Assembly: GCA_003707065.3 (NCBI GenBank)
Contig: PPXM03000002.1
Coordinates: 186,001-250,000 of the forward strand
DNA from: Trigonopsis variabilis
Taxonomy: Eukaryota > Ascomycota > Trigonopsidomycetes > Trigonopsidales > Trigonopsidaceae
DNA length: 64,000 nt
Direction of reading: 5' to 3'
Part shown: piece by piece, positions 59,079 through 64,000 of the stretch
Position numbering within the stretch: position 1 is the first letter of the stretch
Layout: every line of letters starts with the position of its first letter
Position numbers and translations under genes: made by a program
The notes under the pieces: model-generated
The model's input: only the letters and a program-made list of their open reading frames with translations
Told to the model about the DNA's origin: nothing
The model's database searches: none

Positions 59079-59856
59079 AAACATGTGTACGAGATGTTAG
59101 ATGAATGAATATTAGTCAAGATTACGCTCAGCGTGCAGTAGTTTCTTGCGCTGACATTAGCCATGATTCTGGCGCCACAAAAGGGTGCGTGATGAGCTGT
59201 CCCTGAAAGTGAACCACGCAAGGCGGGTTAGCACCTTGGCGCGTCATATTTGTGCGTACGGCTACCGAGGCTCGTTTACGGCAAGAGGCGCAAGTGATTT
59301 ATCTGACCCTGTCGCTTTATTAAGGCGTGTGTATTTAATATAGAGCCCATCACGGGTCTGGAATGGAAGGCTATGCAGCTTGCTAGGTGACCTTTTGGTT
59401 TAGGGCGAGCAAGGTCACATGAGGGCTGGGACCGCGGGCCTGGCTTGTTTGGGTAGACGGCAACGACGGCCAATCAAGGCCGGGTCAAAAAAGCGGTCTC
59501 ACGTGACGAACAGGTGATGAGGGTGCGAGGAAAATTTTCAAACCAAATACGCAGACAAACTTGAAGCGGACCAAAGGACAAGAAAGAGAAAGATTTCACA
59601 AGGTTTCTAACTTTTTTGTTGAAGGTTGTGGGGCCCTAGGCCATACGGGTAAGTCACACAAGAATGAGACGAGAGGCGGGATGAAGAGGGTGGTGGAATT
59701 CATATAGATAATGAAACAAACATTAATTGGAGGAGATGGGGAGACTTTTTTTGACGCAAGCTGACTGAGCCATAGACGCAGACGCTTTTTAAGACGGATA
59801 TAGGCATTGAGCCATGATGTGCTAAAGAGAAAGAGCGGTCGAGGATCGAGAAAAGA
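59079..59856. other. Intergenic region with an inverted TGACCT pair and an E-box
   Basis: GTGACCTT (59387-59394) is inverted as AAGGTCAC (59411-59418) with a 16-bp spacer. CACGTG lies at 59500-59505. Both could be factor sites for the downstream acidic-repeat gene, but single short matches are weak. No coding frame is supported. Confidence 0.4.
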
Positions 59857-61053
59857 ATGATTTTTAGTGCAGGAAAACAAGAGGAGAAGGATACGATGAG
59901 TGACTTTTCCAAGCGCGTGGTTGGGGGAGAAAAGAACTTAGGACGGTGTTCTTTGTTGACGCAGATGTTGTCTGATAATTCCAGTCAGTGCTCTACTGGT
60001 CCTAGTTCTCGGGCTTCGAGTCCTCAAGATCATTATGCTAATCTACAATCAACTTCACGAGCGCCTAGCCCAGAGAGCAAGGTGGGAACCTCTCATATGA
60101 CACCTAGCCCAGGTCGACCTGTTGGGATCTTGCAAAGAACTCCTAGTCCTGGTCGCCCGACTGGGATCTTGCAAAGGACACCGAGTCCAGGGACCAGGGC
60201 TGGGATCTTACAAAAGTCTAGCACTACCACCACTACTACAACTACTACTAATAATAATAATGAGCGCGAAGGATGTTCTACTTTGAAGTTTATGTGCAAT
60301 GACCGTGACTCGGAGAGCCATGGTCCGAAACTGCGTTGCTCAAAGAGTCCTTTGCCTAATAAGGATAAAGTATTAAGCGCTGTCGATGACGATGAAGATG
60401 ACGATGAAGATGACGATGAAGATGACGATGAAGATGACGATGAAGACGATGATGACGACGAGGATGACGAGGAACAAGACGACGACCAAGATGACGACGA
60501 TGTATCAGGCCTCGATGATGACGACGAGGATGATGAAGATGATTCCGATCTCGACGAGGACGAAGTGGAAGAGGCTGGCTTCGACCCCGCTTCAACGTCG
60601 AGTCGCTATGCATCAAGAAGAGTCGCTCGATCTCTACCTCGGATCATCAAGTATAAACTCTCCGTCAACGATGAGTTGAATCAAAATGACTTTGTTTGCG
60701 GGACGTTGGACGAAGAACAAGGGAGCGACTCTCGCGGTAGACCGATCGCCGCAAATGAAGGCGTCTCTGGGTCAGAGAATGACAGTGCTTCTGGCTCTAG
60801 GAGTCTCTTAAATGGTGTCTCTGCTCAACAGATTGCCCATCACCAGGCATTTAATGAGTACAATGGTCTCAAATCCTTTTCTTATCATACCCAACGCACT
60901 CTAAGATTTGGAGGTCCCGATGTCACTCCTTTCCATACTCGACGGTGTCCTCCTAGCCGACGAGGATCTCCTGCTCCTCCTTTATGCCGACGAGACAAGC
61001 GCATCCGTAAAGGAATCGATATCAATCCTCCTCAAGTTCATCACGCCTCTTGA
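59857..61053 (+). CDS. Acidic low-complexity protein with SPSPGRPxGILQ repeats
   Basis: I do not recognise this protein of up to 398 residues; Met14 (59896, MSDFSKRVVGG) is a likely start. Near residues 77-120 there are three to four copies of a TPSPGRPxGILQR unit of about 14 residues. A Thr run and an Asn run follow (about 60220-60262). Residues about 178-225 are an almost pure Asp/Glu tract encoded by a tandem GATGAAGATGAC-like 12-mer (about 60390-60480). The C-terminal part is ordinary sequence (RSLPRIIKYKLSVNDELNQ, QRTLRFGGPDVTPFHTRRCP) and may be the conserved portion. A nuclear regulatory role is only a guess. The minus-strand His/Arg frame here is a shadow of the repeat. Confidence 0.72.
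   Translation: MIFSAGKQEEKDTMSDFSKRVVGGEKNLGRCSLLTQMLSDNSSQCSTGPSSRASSPQDHYANLQSTSRAPSPESKVGTSHMTPSPGRPVGILQRTPSPGRPTGILQRTPSPGTRAGILQKSSTTTTTTTTTNNNNEREGCSTLKFMCNDRDSESHGPKLRCSKSPLPNKDKVLSAVDDDEDDDEDDDEDDDEDDDEDDDDDEDDEEQDDDQDDDDVSGLDDDDEDDEDDSDLDEDEVEEAGFDPASTSSRYASRRVARSLPRIIKYKLSVNDELNQNDFVCGTLDEEQGSDSRGRPIAANEGVSGSENDSASGSRSLLNGVSAQQIAHHQAFNEYNGLKSFSYHTQRTLRFGGPDVTPFHTRRCPPSRRGSPAPPLCRRDKRIRKGIDINPPQVHHAS
60390..60545. repeat. Tandem 12-bp coding microsatellite (Asp/Glu tract)
   Basis: A GATGAAGATGAC-type 12-mer is repeated in near-perfect tandem for at least six units and then decays into mixed GAT/GAC/GAG codons. The unit is a multiple of three, so length changes would keep frame. Confidence 0.85.
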
Positions 61054-61279
61054 ACATTGAGAGTTGCTTACGCCGAGGCTCAATATTTTCTGTATTTCTA
61101 GTAACTCTGATTCTGCACACAGCCTGATCATTTGCACTATTCTCTACCAGATCGTATGGCGTAACTAGAAGGAACTTTATTCAGGTAAAGCCCAATCGCA
61201 GCCGCCGTCACTAAACCCAGACGGCGCCTTGATACAAGCCCTTCCTGGCAACGAATCCTCCTATCCCTACGCCGCCATC

Positions 61280-62361
<1,082 letters not shown>

Positions 62362-62491
62362 TAGCAAGTGTCTACTAACTCGATTGAACCTTTTGTTGTA
62401 ATGTGAACGTTTTCTGGAGTTTACTCAACTATGTTGTTTCCTTGCTGCAGCTGAGTCATCATAAGCGTTCACTATATTTACACATGTCATA

Positions 62492-63979
62492 TTACATTTC
62501 TCGTAACCCCGAAAGGGCCAGGTCAGGACGACCTTTATTGAGAACAAAGAGCCCTTGAAGTTGGGCGGTCGAGAGAGGTTTACCGAGACCTGCTGCTTCA
62601 TCAGCAAAGACATCAGGATCAACGACTGACGCATCTTCATGCATTTGTCCGTGAGCCAATTGTCGCGCAACCGTAGACGCCTTTGAATCGCGAACGACTG
62701 CCTTTGCCGACTCCTGTTGAGCAGGCGTGCCATAGAAGCGGACAAACATCTCTTTAATTTGGTCTCTCGAGGCCCAGTCCAGTAGAAATTGAGCATCGAC
62801 CCGGCCAGGACGGATCAGGGCTGGGTCCAGCCGTTCAGGATGATTGGTAGTCATGAAGATGATCCTCTCTTCGCTACTCGCCACGCCGTCAAGAGAATTC
62901 AAAAGACCAGAAAACGTAACTCCTGAGGTGTAACCTTGCTCCTGGGACTGAATGCGACGAGTAGTGAATGCAGCATCGATATCTTCAAGGAGAAGGATGG
63001 AGCGGTCAGGAATATGATTCATGAGATGATTTAAGCGGTCATCAGTCAAATGCGCTTCCGCTAAATTCAGAATGCAGATGTTGTAGTCTAAATGACCCGC
63101 CAGAGCTTGGATAAAACTAGACTTTCCTGATCCAGGAGGGCCATGAAGAAGGTAGCCGCGACGATAAGGAATGCCTCTTGAATAGTACCAGGGACCGGAA
63201 TGAAGAAAGTCAATGACATCAGCAGTGATTGCTTCTTTCAATCCGGTGTCAAGCACAACGGAATCTAGCGGCCGTTTTCGGCGAGGTTGTCCAAATGGCC
63301 TCCACTCGGGCCCCCATGACGTATACAAGACGGTCTTGCCTTCTTGGGCTTTGACTGCACGCTGTCGAGCGTCGTCGAGTAATTTGGTAAACACATACCT
63401 ATCTCGGTGAAGAGTCGTCAGTTTGAGAGTTTCGAACGGGGATCCTTGGGTAAGATCCATCAACCGTCCACTTCGTTCTCTAGTCACCTTGATAATACAA
63501 TGATCATACGTGAGGAAATGAGTTCCAGGTCCAGGAACAAGAGAATATGATGCACTGGCAGAACCATTATCGTGTTGTAAGAAGGTGGTCTGGACTGACA
63601 AGTGATGAGACCGATTCAGTCGCCGAGACAAGCGGTCAATGAAGGTTGTTGGTGGCGTTGTCTGTAGTCTCGATTGCTGTTGAGCCATCCAGGCTAAAAT
63701 CCAGCCATAGGATTTATCCTTGGAAGGAATTTCAAGGTCGACGAGCATGGCCCTGTAGATGCTATCTGACACTCTAACGACTCCTTTTCTTAATGAGGCC
63801 AACACCACCCCGAGACCCATTAACCCAAATCCAGCCGCAAAGTATTCATTATGACCAAAGAGTGAAGAAATCGTCAACGGTTCAGAAGTCGAAGGTGGAG
63901 CTACCGACGAGCTGCTCGAGACATCAGGACTCAGTGACTCTTTCTCACCGCTGCCTATCGGAGGATTTGGCAACGCCAT
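62492..63979 (-). CDS. BCS1: Mitochondrial AAA chaperone BCS1
   Basis: BCS1 moves the folded Rieske protein across the mitochondrial inner membrane into complex III. This intronless 495-residue protein has a membrane segment near residues 46-62 ([18 protein letters not shown]), then the internal import signal and the BCS1-specific domain ([20 protein letters not shown] through PGPGTHF). The AAA module has Walker [11 protein letters not shown] (residues 280-289), Walker [11 protein letters not shown] (about 328-337), the sensor [19 protein letters not shown] and the usual C-terminal helices. It is convergent with SAR1 (130 bp between stops). The Ser-rich N-terminal 40 residues are unconserved. 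Confidence 0.95.
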   Translation of the reverse strand: MALPNPPIGSGEKESLSPDVSSSSSVAPPSTSEPLTISSLFGHNEYFAAGFGLMGLGVVLASLRKGVVRVSDSIYRAMLVDLEIPSKDKSYGWILAWMAQQQSRLQTTPPTTFIDRLSRRLNRSHHLSVQTTFLQHDNGSASASYSLVPGPGTHFLTYDHCIIKVTRERSGRLMDLTQGSPFETLKLTTLHRDRYVFTKLLDDARQRAVKAQEGKTVLYTSWGPEWRPFGQPRRKRPLDSVVLDTGLKEAITADVIDFLHSGPWYYSRGIPYRRGYLLHGPPGSGKSSFIQALAGHLDYNICILNLAEAHLTDDRLNHLMNHIPDRSILLLEDIDAAFTTRRIQSQEQGYTSGVTFSGLLNSLDGVASSEERIIFMTTNHPERLDPALIRPGRVDAQFLLDWASRDQIKEMFVRFYGTPAQQESAKAVVRDSKASTVARQLAHGQMHEDASVVDPDVFADEAAGLGKPLSTAQLQGLFVLNKGRPDLALSGLREM

Positions 63980-64000
63980 GCAGGAGTAAGTTCAAGAATT

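Noticed and set aside
9798-59505. Several CACGTG E-boxes in intergenic DNA (9798, 25631, 38947, 54583, 59500)
   Set aside because: Five hits in roughly 15 kb of intergenic sequence is near the number expected by chance for a hexamer, so no shared regulation is claimed.
60356-60616. Minus-strand frame with many His-Leu-His-Arg units
   Set aside because: It is the reverse reading of the 12-bp acidic microsatellite in the plus-strand gene.

Overview
The window is nuclear DNA of a compact fungal genome. I can support about 30 protein genes in 64 kb, on both strands, and I see no rRNA, tRNA or CRISPR array. Introns are tiny: most are 30-60 nt with GT..AG ends and a CTAAC or CTGAC branch site only 5-15 nt before the AG. 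The gene set is typical of Dikarya: an APSES/StuA-type regulator, a FunK1 protein kinase, ROT1, a GCY-type aldo-keto reductase, a TGL3/4/5-type lipase, a CAAX-ending G gamma subunit, plus genes missing from budding yeast such as Aquarius, COP9 subunit 1 and CCDC174. An early-diverging ascomycete (Taphrinomycotina-like) would fit the gene density and intron style, but this is inference and a basidiomycete is not excluded.

Layout. 1-3.0 kb: 5' part of proteasome alpha-5 (-), NOT2 (+), a small SANT-domain protein (-). 3.6-6.0 kb: an acidic orphan (-) and the ER Qa-SNARE syntaxin-18/Ufe1 (-). 6.6-12.2 kb: SSF1/Peter Pan (+), MUS81 (-), ROT1 (-), CCDC174 (-). 13.2-24.6 kb: a TIS11-type CCCH protein (+), the giant GCN1 (+), the APSES factor (-). 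26.6-32.8 kb: Aquarius (+) convergent with an unusual Cys-Pro/His repeat protein (-); a 57-bp-arm inverted repeat fills the space between them. 34.1-40.3 kb: an accessory-looking block with an aldo-keto reductase (+), a FunK1 kinase (-), broken duplicate pieces of both genes, then a Tra2-like SR protein (-). 41.0-46.9 kb: an HSL-family hydrolase (+), a patatin triacylglycerol lipase (+), a small orphan (-), QRI7 (+). 47.2-54.5 kb: CSN1 (+), an LRR protein (+), a TMEM223-like mitochondrial membrane protein (+), PDX1 (-). 55.0-64.0 kb: G gamma (-), eIF3a (+), an acidic repeat protein (+), SAR1 (+), BCS1 (-).

Most genes are housekeeping: proteasome and COP9 (PUP2, CSN1), mRNA decay and translation control (NOT2, TIS11, GCN1, eIF3a), splicing (Aquarius, CCDC174, Tra2), ER and secretion (Ufe1, ROT1, SAR1) and mitochondrion (QRI7, TMEM223-like, PDX1, BCS1). 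They do not form clusters that act together. The most unusual gene is the minus-strand gene at 30954-32771. It encodes a 12-residue repeat built on CPV(A/S)H, with several further Cys-Pro dipeptides elsewhere in the protein, and I recognise no family for it. The 34-39 kb block shows recent local duplication and decay.
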